Origin: Fimiplasma intestinipullorum
GTDB taxonomy: Bacteria > Bacillota_I > Bacilli_A > Erysipelotrichales > Coprobacillaceae
Length of the DNA stretch: 64,000 nt
Assembly (NCBI GenBank): GCA_018715065.1
Contig: DVMJ01000065.1
Span: forward strand, 1 to 64,000
Direction of reading: 5' to 3'
The position numbers and the translations under genes are program-made. This document shows, piece by piece, positions 1 to 8,472 of this stretch (position 1 is its first letter; each line of letters starts with the position of its first letter). The notes beneath the pieces are model-generated. The model saw only the letters and a list, made by a program, of their open reading frames with translations, ran no database searches and had not been told where the DNA came from.

Positions 1-1377
1 GGTGGTTTCTCAGATCTTGCTGTCAATTGGGTCCGCTGGGATTGGCAGAGCCTCTATTGCCTGGGCCTGCTTGTCCGGCTGGGGCTGCTGATGGCAGATG
101 GACTCATGCTCTGGCGAATGTATCGTCACTCCGTGCTGATTGAAAAAACGGAGAGAATCGAAATACGCCGTGTGGCCGGCCTTTGTTCACCCTGTTCTTT
201 TGGCTGGCTCCATCCGGTGATCTTGTTGCCGGAGAATCTCGCCTTAACTGCAGAAGAGCGCACATGGGTCCTGGCGCATGAAAAAGCCCATCTGGACTTA
301 AAGCATTGGCCTGTTAACCTGGGTGTCAGTTTGCTGGTAGCGATTTATTGGTGTAATCCGCTGATTGCTTATTTCTATCGACGTTTTCGTTTAGAACAGG
401 AAATGCAATGTGACCTTTTGGCGATGACAGGTCAGCCATCTGAAATCAAAGCGGCCTACGCGAGGTTGCTTGTGACTTTGGCGAGCCGGGGATCGCTGCA
501 TCTGGAAAGTCGTCTGTCGATACAGGGACGACGCATGTATCAGCGTATCGAACAGTTGTTTGCTTCGCCTGCGCGTCACTCCGGTAAGGTGTGGCTCGTT
601 TGTCTGGTAGGACTGGGATGCCTTCTGACACCGATCCAGGCCATCGGCCAAACTCCGGCATATCAAACGGATCTCGTGTTACAAGAAATTGATCTGACAA
701 ACTATTTTGGGCAAAAACAGGGCTGTGCGGTTTTTTATGACAGTAGTCAAGATCAGTATTGGGTCTATCGCCGTGGGGCGGCATTGCAACGCGTCTCGCC
801 GAATTCAACCTACAAGATCTTTTTAGCTTTACATGCTTTAGAAGACGGTCATCTCGATCCGGAAGCCATGCTGGTTAATCAGGAGGATCAGATCTATCCT
901 TATGTGAGCTGGAATCAGCCTCAAAACCTTAACACAGCGATGCGTGATTCTGTCAACTGGTATTTCAGTCAGGCCGATGCCGTCTTCAGCCGCCAGCAAA
1001 TCCAAGCTTTTTTGGAGAAGATCGGTTATGGCAATGCCAGCGTGGAGGGATCTTTAGCGTCTTATTGGCTGGAAGGAAGTCTGTTGATCTCGCCTTTGGA
1101 GACCGTGCTGCTTTTACGTCAGTTTGATATGAACAGCTGGCATTTTCAAAGTGAACATATTGCTGCAGTTAAGGAGGCTATCCGTCTGGAGGCTTCATTA
1201 TATGGAAAAACAGGATCAGGCATGGTCAATGGCCAACCGACTGGTGGTTGGTTCATCGGGTATCAGGAGCGCCCGGAAGGATCACTTTATTTTGCTGTCT
1301 ATCTGGAGCATGCTTCCGGATCAGAGGCTTATGAACTGGCCCTGTCGATCTTAGAAAAGGAGGAAATCGTATCATGA
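1..1377 (+). CDS. BlaR1/MecR1-like beta-lactam sensor and M56 metalloprotease (5' truncated by window)
   Basis: The frame is open from base 1, so the start lies upstream; the first ATG in view is at 91. Counting from that ATG, HEKAH (residues 63-67) is the zinc-binding motif of M56 peptidases, and the acidic EQEMQCD near 102-108 fits the third ligand. A membrane segment (about 166-182) leads to an extracellular domain of the class D beta-lactamase/penicillin-sensor type, with STYK (239-242), SVN (287-289) and KTG (373-375). In BlaR1 proteins beta-lactam acylation of the STYK serine activates the cytoplasmic protease, which inactivates the BlaI repressor. No BlaI gene is in view; it would be expected upstream. 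The stop overlaps the next start (ATGA), so the downstream pair is probably in the same operon. The family is clear; the inducer is inferred. Confidence 0.88.
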   Translation, partial: GGFSDLAVNWVRWDWQSLYCLGLLVRLGLLMADGLMLWRMYRHSVLIEKTERIEIRRVAGLCSPCSFGWLHPVILLPENLALTAEERTWVLAHEKAHLDLKHWPVNLGVSLLVAIYWCNPLIAYFYRRFRLEQEMQCDLLAMTGQPSEIKAAYARLLVTLASRGSLHLESRLSIQGRRMYQRIEQLFASPARHSGKVWLVCLVGLGCLLTPIQAIGQTPAYQTDLVLQEIDLTNYFGQKQGCAVFYDSSQDQYWVYRRGAALQRVSPNSTYKIFLALHALEDGHLDPEAMLVNQEDQIYPYVSWNQPQNLNTAMRDSVNWYFSQADAVFSRQQIQAFLEKIGYGNASVEGSLASYWLEGSLLISPLETVLLLRQFDMNSWHFQSEHIAAVKEAIRLEASLYGKTGSGMVNGQPTGGWFIGYQERPEGSLYFAVYLEHASGSEAYELALSILEKEEIVS

Positions 1378-3182
1378 ATTTAGAAGAACAGCTGGCTTAT
1401 CTGGACATGCTTTTTCAGTCGAAACGTCTGGATGAGATCGAGCCCTATTTATTAGATCGTATCCGTCAGTCGATCATGGTAGACGATCTTTCAGCCACTT
1501 TGACCTGGTTGAATGAGATCATTGGATATTATCGCAGTATCTCCCATCATGAAGAAGCCCTGACCATGTCAAGGCAGGCCCTCAAGCTTATTTCCAGCAT
1601 GAACCTGGTGGATACGATTGCGCATGCGACAACCCTGATCAATATTGCCACGGCTTATCGGGCCAGTGGAGATTATCAGACAGCCAAGCAAACTTACCAG
1701 CAGGCACTAGGCATTCTGGAAATCTATGCCGAGGAGCCGTTAGACAATCAGTTTGCTTCACTATATAATAATCTGGCTTTGACCTATGAAAGCTTAGGTG
1801 AACCGGAAGCTGCTGTGACTCAATTGAAAAAAGCACTGGAACATTTGCGCCTGCTCGATCACACAGAATTAAATCAGGCCATCACCTATACGAATCTGGC
1901 TTGTGCCTATTATCAGCTTCATCAGTATGATCAGTGCTTAAAAATGGTTGAAGAAGCCAGACGGCTCTATGTTTCATTAGAGGCCACTGACGATAATCAT
2001 TATGCGGCCTTATTGGCAGTACACGGACAAACGTTACAGGCGCTGGGACATTACAGCGAAGCTAAAGCGATTTATCTCGAAGCCCTGCAAAAGCAAAAGC
2101 AGGCTTATGGGCGCAATGCCGGTTATCTGGAGCTTTTGCATAATTTAAAGGCGGATCTGGAAAAGCTGCATGAGGACATTCAGGATCTGGATAAGGAGAT
2201 TGCTGAGGTGGAAAGCCAGCTATCCAGACATGAAGTGAAAAAAGGACTGGATCTGGCGCAGGCTTATTTTGAAGATTTTGGGAAAGAGATGCTGGAAAAA
2301 GAATTTGCGGATATTCAAAACGAAGTGGCCGCCGGATTAGTCGGGATGGGTTCGGAATGTCTGGGAATGGATGATGGCATCAGTCAGGATCACGATTTTG
2401 GTCCTGGATTTTGTCTCTTTATTCCTCGCCGTTTAGGTATTGAAAATAAAAAGCGGCTGCAGGAGGCTTATGATCGTCTGCCCAAAACGTATTTAGGTTA
2501 CACACGCCAGACCTCAGCGATGGGCGAGGGACGTGTCGGTGTCTTTTTCATCGAGGACTTTTTCAAACAGTACACGGGTCATGAAAAAGGACCGCAGCAG
2601 GCGCAAGACTGGTTTGCCATCCCTGAAGGACTGCTGCTGACCTGTACGAATGGGCGTTTGTTCCGCGATCCTTCCGGACAGTTTAGTACGATCTATCAGC
2701 GCTTGAAAAAGGGGTATCCAAAGGATGTTCGCTTGAAGAAGATGGCGGCAGTCCTGGCTAAGATGGCTCAGGCGGGACAGTATAATTATCAGCGATGTCT
2801 GATTCGGAAAGATCTTGAGGCTGCCTATTTAGCGAAGTATGAGTGGATCAAGCAAGGCATCCATCTCATCTACTTATTGAATCAGCAATATCAGCCTTAC
2901 TATAAATGGCAGATCAAAATGGCAGAGGGCTTTTCTAAAACCCAAACCATCCTTGATTTGCTTAAAGAACTCATCAGAACCCCAGTTCAGGAACTGCCTG
3001 ATGATCCTAATCTGGCGCTGATCGACCAGATGGCTAGCGCCATCAAAGGCATGCTCGAAGCGGAATGGGATATCAAGATCGAGGGGAATTATCTTGAGGA
3101 TGCTGCTAGAGCTTTAGAGGATCGCATTGAGGATCCAAAGATCAAAAAGATGCATATCATGGAGGGAATAGAATATGATTGA
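1374..3182 (+). CDS. TPR-repeat protein with DUF4037 nucleotidyltransferase-like domain
   Basis: A 602-residue protein with no signal peptide. Residues about 40-245 form tetratricopeptide-like helical repeats, 255-285 a short charged coiled coil, and the rest matches DUF4037. The DUF4037 core has GS at 326-327 followed by DD (333-334) and DHD (339-341), spaced like the GS...DxD signature of Pol-beta-fold nucleotidyltransferases. That suggests a nucleotidyl-transfer or nucleotide-binding role, but no substrate can be named. It overlaps the BlaR1-like gene by 4 bp and the DUF4125 gene by 8 bp, so the three are probably translationally coupled. Function is unknown; DUF4037 is recognised from the pattern around the GS/DHD motif. 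Confidence 0.8.
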   Translation: MNLEEQLAYLDMLFQSKRLDEIEPYLLDRIRQSIMVDDLSATLTWLNEIIGYYRSISHHEEALTMSRQALKLISSMNLVDTIAHATTLINIATAYRASGDYQTAKQTYQQALGILEIYAEEPLDNQFASLYNNLALTYESLGEPEAAVTQLKKALEHLRLLDHTELNQAITYTNLACAYYQLHQYDQCLKMVEEARRLYVSLEATDDNHYAALLAVHGQTLQALGHYSEAKAIYLEALQKQKQAYGRNAGYLELLHNLKADLEKLHEDIQDLDKEIAEVESQLSRHEVKKGLDLAQAYFEDFGKEMLEKEFADIQNEVAAGLVGMGSECLGMDDGISQDHDFGPGFCLFIPRRLGIENKKRLQEAYDRLPKTYLGYTRQTSAMGEGRVGVFFIEDFFKQYTGHEKGPQQAQDWFAIPEGLLLTCTNGRLFRDPSGQFSTIYQRLKKGYPKDVRLKKMAAVLAKMAQAGQYNYQRCLIRKDLEAAYLAKYEWIKQGIHLIYLLNQQYQPYYKWQIKMAEGFSKTQTILDLLKELIRTPVQELPDDPNLALIDQMASAIKGMLEAEWDIKIEGNYLEDAARALEDRIEDPKIKKMHIMEGIEYD

Positions 3183-3744
3183 TGAAATTATTCAGCTTGA
3201 ATGGGAGCAGTTTGACAAGGTTCAAAATGTCGGTGGAAGAGCCAATTGTCAGGACGATTTTAAGACATTTTATATCATGCGTCACAGTCAGTTTGCACTA
3301 TGGAGCGCTGCGACCCTGGCTTCCTATAAACAGGATCTGGAAGAGGCCAATGCAATTGGACGTAATTTGATCACCGAAAAATATGCGCATATGATGGCTT
3401 CCACGGCACCTGAGGAATATGCCCAGATCAAAGACCGCCTGCCGATCCCTGATGAAAAGACCCAGGCGATCATCGAAGCTGTCGTAGCCATTGAAGTTGG
3501 CTGGATGGAGGATTTTTATGCGCGGCATCCTGAACTCAAGGATAAGGCAAGGTACATTCATCAAAGTGAGGATGATCTGGAACATACCTCTTCTGAAACT
3601 TATTTACGCGGTGAGTTAATGACCTATTCCGGAACCACATTAGCAAGCTATGCCCGGGATGTGATTGACTATTATCATCGTGGTGAAAACATGATCGAAA
3701 AAACAGTGGAAAATGAACTGAAAGCCTATGGTTATCAGTTATAG
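3175..3744 (+). CDS. DUF4125 family protein
   Basis: A 189-residue soluble protein starting inside the 3' end of the TPR-DUF4037 gene. Its N-terminus (EFDKV-like start, NVGGRANCQDDF, then TFYIMRHSQF) matches the conserved opening of DUF4125 as I know it. It is rich in acidic residues and predicted mostly helical. The 8-bp overlap and the shared operon with a DUF4037 protein suggest the two act together. No enzymatic motif is recognised and the function is unknown. RBS GGAGGGAATAG lies just before the ATG at 3175. Confidence 0.78.
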   Translation: MIDEIIQLEWEQFDKVQNVGGRANCQDDFKTFYIMRHSQFALWSAATLASYKQDLEEANAIGRNLITEKYAHMMASTAPEEYAQIKDRLPIPDEKTQAIIEAVVAIEVGWMEDFYARHPELKDKARYIHQSEDDLEHTSSETYLRGELMTYSGTTLASYARDVIDYYHRGENMIEKTVENELKAYGYQL

Positions 3745-3779
3745 CGTTTTTCCACAAAATATGAGATGACATCAGACAT

Positions 3780-3842
3780 TTATCCCCGAAATAGTGGAAA
3801 GCAAAACACCTGAAAAGGTTTTTTCCACCGTTTTGGGGATAA
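3780..3842. repeat. long imperfect inverted repeat between DUF4125 and the glucosaminidase gene
   Basis: TTATCCCC at 3780-3787 pairs with GGGGATAA at 3835-3842, and the arms continue inward (TGGAAA with TTTCCA) to give a stem of about 21 bp with a few mismatches. It follows the DUF4125 stop and directly precedes the next -35 box. It may be an unusually large terminator, a palindromic regulator site, or the relic of a small mobile palindrome. Confidence 0.6.
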
Positions 3843-3845
3843 TTA

Positions 3846-3874
3846 TTGAAGAATGTCTGCCTTTCATATATAAT
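3846..3874 (+). promoter_or_regulatory. sigma-A promoter of the glucosaminidase/cadherin-like operon
   Basis: TTGAAG (3846-3851) and TATAAT (3869-3874) are separated by 17 bp. The predicted transcript starts near 3881, about 30 nt before the ATG at 3911. Confidence 0.7.
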
Positions 3875-3910
3875 ATATCATGACTAATAATGTAAAAACG
3901 AGGTGAAATC

Positions 3911-5728
3911 ATGAAAGGCGCGTATAAAAAAGTTATTCTCATGTCAATATTAACTTTATGCTTATTGATTCCGCTCATCTATAGTCCTCGCATTGAAGCG
4001 ACAGATGACGGAATTGGTGATATGATTACGGATTATTTTACAGTCATTGATGATGAGGGAAATACAGAGATCATTTATCTGAATGAACTCCAGGGTGAAC
4101 AGGAAATCGAAAAAGAAGTCAGAGCTCTGGAAGAAGCTACGGTAACGGATAGTGAACCGGAAACGACGGAGGAAAACACGGTGATGATGGTTTCCAACGA
4201 GCAAAATCGGGGACTTACTTCCTATTCCCTGGCTTCCTCAGCACACATTCAGGCAGAACCCGTCACGACTAGAGCAGTGACCATGGGAATTGCATACATC
4301 ACCACCAGTCGTTCCTATATTGAATATAAAGAGGTAGAGACGGGGAATAAAGGCTATACAGCCGGTTCTTATGGTGTCGATGCTGCCTATCTAGGGTCTT
4401 ATAATGGGAAGGCACGTATTAAGATCTCAGGTGTTGTCGCAGATGTGGATCCGGATGATGTGACGGTTGTTTCCTATGCTTCGGATATGGATGTCAGCTA
4501 CTATATTGTGTCCGATGGTTATCTTTTACATCGCTATTATTATGGTTCGACCCATGCTTTAGGTAGTACGCGTGTGGGCTTTGCTTCAGATGTGCCTTAC
4601 TTAAGCGCAGAAACAAAGTATTATAGTTATGATGGTCATTACTTCTATACAAATTATGAGACCATGCTTAATGATTATCGCAATGATACCTATAGTCATG
4701 CCGTCAATGCGTCCAGTCCGCATTACAATTATTATCAATACTTATCTCATCGTAGTAAGACACAGCTAACAGGAAGTGATTTGAATCAGATTGTTTCAAA
4801 TCAGCTGGGAAGCGGTTATTCAAGTTCAAAGCTTTATAATCTAGGGGATGTTTTTATCTCATCTCAAAATCAGTTTGGGGTTAACGCTCTTTTAGCTTTT
4901 GGTGTTGCTGTCAACGAAAGCAATTGGGGACGCAGTGCTATTGCCCAAAACAAAAACAATCTTTTTGGTCATGGGGCGGTTGATGAAGATCCTTATGCAC
5001 AGGCTGGTGTCTACAGGTCACCAGAAGATAGTGTCAAGAGTCATGCTTATTCCTTCGTTTCAAAAGGATATCTGGATTCTGCGACAGATGGCCGCTATCG
5101 CGGTGGACATTTAGGAGATAAACAGGGCGGTATGAATGTCAAGTATGCTTCTGATCCTTATTGGGGTGAAAAAGCAGCAGCTCGCATTTATTATCTGTCC
5201 AGTGAACCGCTCGCTGAACATCGTGCGATGACGATCGGCATTTTAGGCGGTTCTCACCAGAATGTGAAATATTATGCTTCAGCGAGTTATAGTGCCAGCT
5301 ATGTGACGGTCGTACGTCGGGCAGCAGTTGAAGATCTACCCGTCATTATTCTTGATACCGTTCAAGACAGTTCCGGAAATACCTGGTATAAAGTACAGTC
5401 CGATGTCCCAATTATCAATGGTGCCGCTGATTGTTATGCCGAGTACGATTATGACCGGGATGTAGCGTATATTCCGGCTAGTCTCGTTACCACTGTCATC
5501 AACGGGACAGGAAACAGTACGACACCATCCGATCCAACACAGTCTTATACCAAAGGGGATGTCAATGGAGACGGAAGAATTACACCGGCAGATTATGTAA
5601 AGGTGAAAAATTATATTATGGAGACATCGGCATTGACCGGCGAGGCTCTAGAAGCCGCGGATATGAATGGCGATGGACAAGTGACAGCGGCTGATTATGT
5701 CAGAATTAAGAATATTATCATGAGTTAA
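3911..5728 (+). CDS. secreted glucosaminidase (peptidoglycan hydrolase) with C-terminal type I dockerin
   Basis: A 605-residue secreted protein: basic N-terminus, hydrophobic core (8-24) and a probable signal cleavage near IEA at 30. An acidic linker follows to about 90, then a region of unknown fold. Residues about 322-425 carry the glucosaminidase (PF01832) signature: AVNESNWG with the likely catalytic Glu near 336, then NNLFGHGA. Residues 547-605 are a dockerin of two calcium-binding repeats, DVNGDGRITPADY and DMNGDGQVTAADY. Dockerins bind cohesin domains, so this hydrolase is probably displayed in a complex rather than free; no cohesin is obvious in the window. RBS GAGGTGAAATC precedes the ATG. 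It is followed after 21 bp by the cadherin-like membrane protein, which may be its surface partner (inference). Confidence 0.88.
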   Translation: MKGAYKKVILMSILTLCLLIPLIYSPRIEATDDGIGDMITDYFTVIDDEGNTEIIYLNELQGEQEIEKEVRALEEATVTDSEPETTEENTVMMVSNEQNRGLTSYSLASSAHIQAEPVTTRAVTMGIAYITTSRSYIEYKEVETGNKGYTAGSYGVDAAYLGSYNGKARIKISGVVADVDPDDVTVVSYASDMDVSYYIVSDGYLLHRYYYGSTHALGSTRVGFASDVPYLSAETKYYSYDGHYFYTNYETMLNDYRNDTYSHAVNASSPHYNYYQYLSHRSKTQLTGSDLNQIVSNQLGSGYSSSKLYNLGDVFISSQNQFGVNALLAFGVAVNESNWGRSAIAQNKNNLFGHGAVDEDPYAQAGVYRSPEDSVKSHAYSFVSKGYLDSATDGRYRGGHLGDKQGGMNVKYASDPYWGEKAAARIYYLSSEPLAEHRAMTIGILGGSHQNVKYYASASYSASYVTVVRRAAVEDLPVIILDTVQDSSGNTWYKVQSDVPIINGAADCYAEYDYDRDVAYIPASLVTTVINGTGNSTTPSDPTQSYTKGDVNGDGRITPADYVKVKNYIMETSALTGEALEAADMNGDGQVTAADYVRIKNIIMS

Positions 5729-5749
5729 AATTCAATGAGGTGTATAAAA

Positions 5750-7465
5750 ATGAGGAAAATAGTGAAGTACGTCCTGGTTCTTCTATTAGGAATCATGATG
5801 TTGACCCCCGTGAAAGTTGAAGCTGCCAGTTTATCCTTGAGTGCCAGTCGTTCAAGTGTTGAAGTGGGTGATACGGTTACTTTTACGGTTAGTGCCAGTA
5901 ATGGTGCAGGCAGGATCGATCTGTCAGGCGCAGTCAATGATAGTGTCTTTTTAGATAACAGTTCTCAATCTTTCTCGGTGACAGCAACCCAGGCTGGGAC
6001 TTTGACAGTCACAGCATCGGGGGTACTGGCTGATTATGATACGGAGGCAGATCAAAGCTTTTCCCGTTCTGTGAGTGTAAAGGTCAATTCTCCCAGTTCC
6101 GGTGGCGGCGGTAGCAGTTCTGGTTCTAGTGGGAATAATGGTTCTACTAGTAATGAAGAGACAACACCAGAAGAAACACCCGAAGAAGAAACGCCCAAGT
6201 CCACCGACAACACATTAAGTAGTTTATCTGTGGATAAAGGGACTTTAAGTCCAGCTTTCTCCAGTGATGTGACGGATTATACGGTTGATCTCACGAATTC
6301 AGAAACAGAAATTACGATCAGTGCAACAGCTAATGACAGCAAGGCCAGTGTTTCAGGAACGGGACTACAGCCTTTGAAGATTGGTGCCAACAGTTTTGCT
6401 GTTGATGTGACCAGTGAGAGTGGCAGCCGCAGAAGTTATATAGTGAATGTGAATGTTTCTGAGACGCCAACGGTTTTCCTGGAAAAAGATGGAAATCAGA
6501 TGGGGATTCTGAATAATTTGGAAAGTGTGGATATTCCTAAAGGTTTTACGGAAACAAAGGTGACCATCAATGGTCAGGAAGTAACGGCTTTAGTCAATGA
6601 AGAAGGAATAGTAACGTTACTATATATGCAAAATGCCAATGGTGAAAAACAGTTTTTTATCTATGATCCTAACAGTTCTGACTACTCCATTTATAATCCG
6701 ATTGCCTTATGTGGTTTGGATCTGGCGGTCATTGATATTCCAGTAGATATGCAGGCCAAAGAGGGCATGACTTATGGTCAGGTTGAGGTAGATGGACAAA
6801 CATTCTATGGATGGAAATTTGATGATACAGGTATGGAAAACTACACGCTGCTTTATTTAATGGATGGCAGCGGAACAGCGCATTACTATATGCATGATTC
6901 AGTATTAGATAATCTGCAGATCTATGATAATTTAGCGCCGTTGACCGCGCAAAAATTAAATGACATGAGCTATGATCTGAAAGTCTACACCTATTGTACT
7001 TATGGTTTTGGAGCAGCTGCAGGGATCCTGCTTCTATTGATGTTATTCTTCGCTTTCAAAAAGAAAAGACATTTGGCGGTTGCAGGAACAGGCATGACTA
7101 CTGAACCAGTCAAGATGGCAAAGCCAAAGAAAACAAAAAAGAAGAATAAAGAGGATGATCAAGACCAGATCGTGATGCCAGAGGAAAAGGATACGCAAGT
7201 CGATCCTGATTTGTTTGATGAAGTCAACAAGTCAGTCTCCGATCCTGAAGTACCGGCGGATAGTCATGTTGAAGAAGATTTCTTCTCAGCGATCCCAAAT
7301 GATGCAGTGGCATTTATTGATCCATTAGAGCCGAAACCAAAAAAGAAAACACCAGAGGTGAAGGCGGACGTGAAAGAAGAAGAGGATGAGTGGATCGATC
7401 ATAAGATGGTTGAATCTGTACTTTCCGATCTGTTAGATGGAAAACAGGATAAAAAACGACAGTAA
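5750..7465 (+). CDS. membrane-anchored surface protein with cadherin-like beta-sandwich domain
   Basis: I place the start at the ATG at 5750 (MRKIVKYV), which has GAGGTG 8 nt upstream; the earlier in-frame ATG at 5735 overlaps that RBS. Signal peptide about 1-25, then an Ig/cohesin-like beta domain (26-118), a Gly/Ser and Thr/Glu/Pro linker (120-155), a cadherin-like beta sandwich (PF12733 type, about 158-240 with LSSLSVDKGTLSP and YIVNV), and a further extracellular domain to about 420. One transmembrane helix (near 428-446) is followed by a cytoplasmic tail of about 125 residues with Lys-rich and Glu/Asp-rich stretches. It lies 21 bp after the dockerin-bearing hydrolase and shares its promoter, so it is a candidate anchor for it. 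Whether the first domain is a true cohesin cannot be decided by eye. Confidence 0.82.
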   Translation: MRKIVKYVLVLLLGIMMLTPVKVEAASLSLSASRSSVEVGDTVTFTVSASNGAGRIDLSGAVNDSVFLDNSSQSFSVTATQAGTLTVTASGVLADYDTEADQSFSRSVSVKVNSPSSGGGGSSSGSSGNNGSTSNEETTPEETPEEETPKSTDNTLSSLSVDKGTLSPAFSSDVTDYTVDLTNSETEITISATANDSKASVSGTGLQPLKIGANSFAVDVTSESGSRRSYIVNVNVSETPTVFLEKDGNQMGILNNLESVDIPKGFTETKVTINGQEVTALVNEEGIVTLLYMQNANGEKQFFIYDPNSSDYSIYNPIALCGLDLAVIDIPVDMQAKEGMTYGQVEVDGQTFYGWKFDDTGMENYTLLYLMDGSGTAHYYMHDSVLDNLQIYDNLAPLTAQKLNDMSYDLKVYTYCTYGFGAAAGILLLLMLFFAFKKKRHLAVAGTGMTTEPVKMAKPKKTKKKNKEDDQDQIVMPEEKDTQVDPDLFDEVNKSVSDPEVPADSHVEEDFFSAIPNDAVAFIDPLEPKPKKKTPEVKADVKEEEDEWIDHKMVESVLSDLLDGKQDKKRQ

Positions 7466-7472
7466 GTTCTTC

Positions 7473-7503
7473 GTTCAGAGTGTAAAAGCTCTGAACTTTT
7501 TTT
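7473..7503 (+). terminator. intrinsic terminator of the surface-protein operon
   Basis: A perfect 8-bp stem (GTTCAGAG with CTCTGAAC), 8-nt loop and a seven-T tract, 7 bp after the stop codon. Confidence 0.88.
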
Positions 7504-7516
7504 ATTATTTTTTGAT

Positions 7517-7538
7517 TTTAATGTGGCTTTAATGTTGC
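7517..7538 (+). promoter_or_regulatory. abutting 11-bp direct repeats, likely OmpR-family operator
   Basis: TTTAATGTGGC (7517-7527) is followed immediately by TTTAATGTTGC (7528-7538), 10 of 11 identical with an 11-bp period. OmpR/PhoB-type regulators bind such one-turn direct repeats, and a regulator of this class is encoded two genes downstream. This fits autoregulation (inference). Confidence 0.6.
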
Positions 7539-7591
7539 AGTGGTAAGCTTAAAGTGGAAAAGGGAAAGAGAAAAATAAAGGAGGTGCCCTT

Positions 7592-8413
7592 ATGAAGATG
7601 AAAAAAAGAAAATCGAGATGGTTGATTGTGGCAGCCGTGATTGCGGTGCTAGGTATTGGCGGCGGTACTGTCTGGGGAATTTGGAGAGCGACGGAAGCAG
7701 CTGCTTATACGGTCACTAAAGAACAGGCGTTACAGGCAGCATATGCGCATGCCGGTGTGAATGAAAATGAGGTTGTGACGCAACGTGTCACGCGTGATCA
7801 TGACGATGGGATCTATTGTTATGAGGTGGATTTCACAACAGACAGCCACCATTATGATTATGATATCAATGGGTCTGATGGCAGTGTGATCCATTCCTCT
7901 TATCAGAGCTTGCCTGGATATAATGACCAGACGGCAGGCAGCAGTGAAGGCTCACTGAGTGAACAGGAAGCTAAAACGATTGCTTTAGAAGACGCAGGTG
8001 TCAATGAAGCGGATACCAACTATCTGACTGTCAAACAGGAACAGGATGACGGTGTAACCTATTATGATGTGGAATTCTGTGTGAACGGAACGGCTTATGA
8101 TTATGAAATCAGTGTGGCAACGGGACAGATCTTGAGCTGTGACCATGATCAGGAAGGTCATCATTATCAACATCATCATGGTACAAATCAAACTGTCAGC
8201 TCAGCAGAGGTGATGGACTATGAGACTGCCAAAGCACGTGTGCTGGCGCGCGTAGAAGGTGCCACGGATGCTTATTTGAAGATGGAATTGGAACGGGATA
8301 ACGGACGCGATATCTATGAAGGGGAGCTCTATCATCAAGGAGCAGAATATGAATTTGAAATGGATGCGCTCACTGGTGATTTCATCAAATGGTCTGTAGA
8401 CTATGAGGATTAA
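7592..8413 (+). CDS. membrane-anchored protein with three PepSY-type repeats
   Basis: A 273-residue protein with a strong RBS (AAGGAGGTG at 7578-7586). A basic N-terminus and a hydrophobic helix (about 10-27) anchor it, and the rest is extracytoplasmic. Three homologous PepSY-like units of about 65 residues begin near 38, 113 and 208; each has an alpha-helical VT/SEQEA-type start and ends in a YDYxIxxxTG-like strand pair. A His-rich linker (about 192-200) separates units two and three and could bind metal. PepSY proteins often modulate peptidases or sit beside two-component systems; here an OmpR regulator and kinase follow 60 bp downstream. It could be a sensing accessory or a target of that system. 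The role is inferred. Confidence 0.82.
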   Translation: MKMKKRKSRWLIVAAVIAVLGIGGGTVWGIWRATEAAAYTVTKEQALQAAYAHAGVNENEVVTQRVTRDHDDGIYCYEVDFTTDSHHYDYDINGSDGSVIHSSYQSLPGYNDQTAGSSEGSLSEQEAKTIALEDAGVNEADTNYLTVKQEQDDGVTYYDVEFCVNGTAYDYEISVATGQILSCDHDQEGHHYQHHHGTNQTVSSAEVMDYETAKARVLARVEGATDAYLKMELERDNGRDIYEGELYHQGAEYEFEMDALTGDFIKWSVDYED

Positions 8414-8435
8414 ATCCGCACATAGCGGATTTTTT
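8412..8435 (+). terminator. intrinsic terminator after the PepSY gene
   Basis: AAATCCGC and GCGGATTT flank a 5-nt loop and run into T5. It overlaps the stop codon. It should limit read-through into the two-component genes, so these depend on partial read-through or on their own promoter (TAGAAT-like box near 8450). Confidence 0.85.
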
Positions 8436-8472
8436 CTCTGTGTTGTGTTAGAATAGAAGGAGAGGTGAGCTT

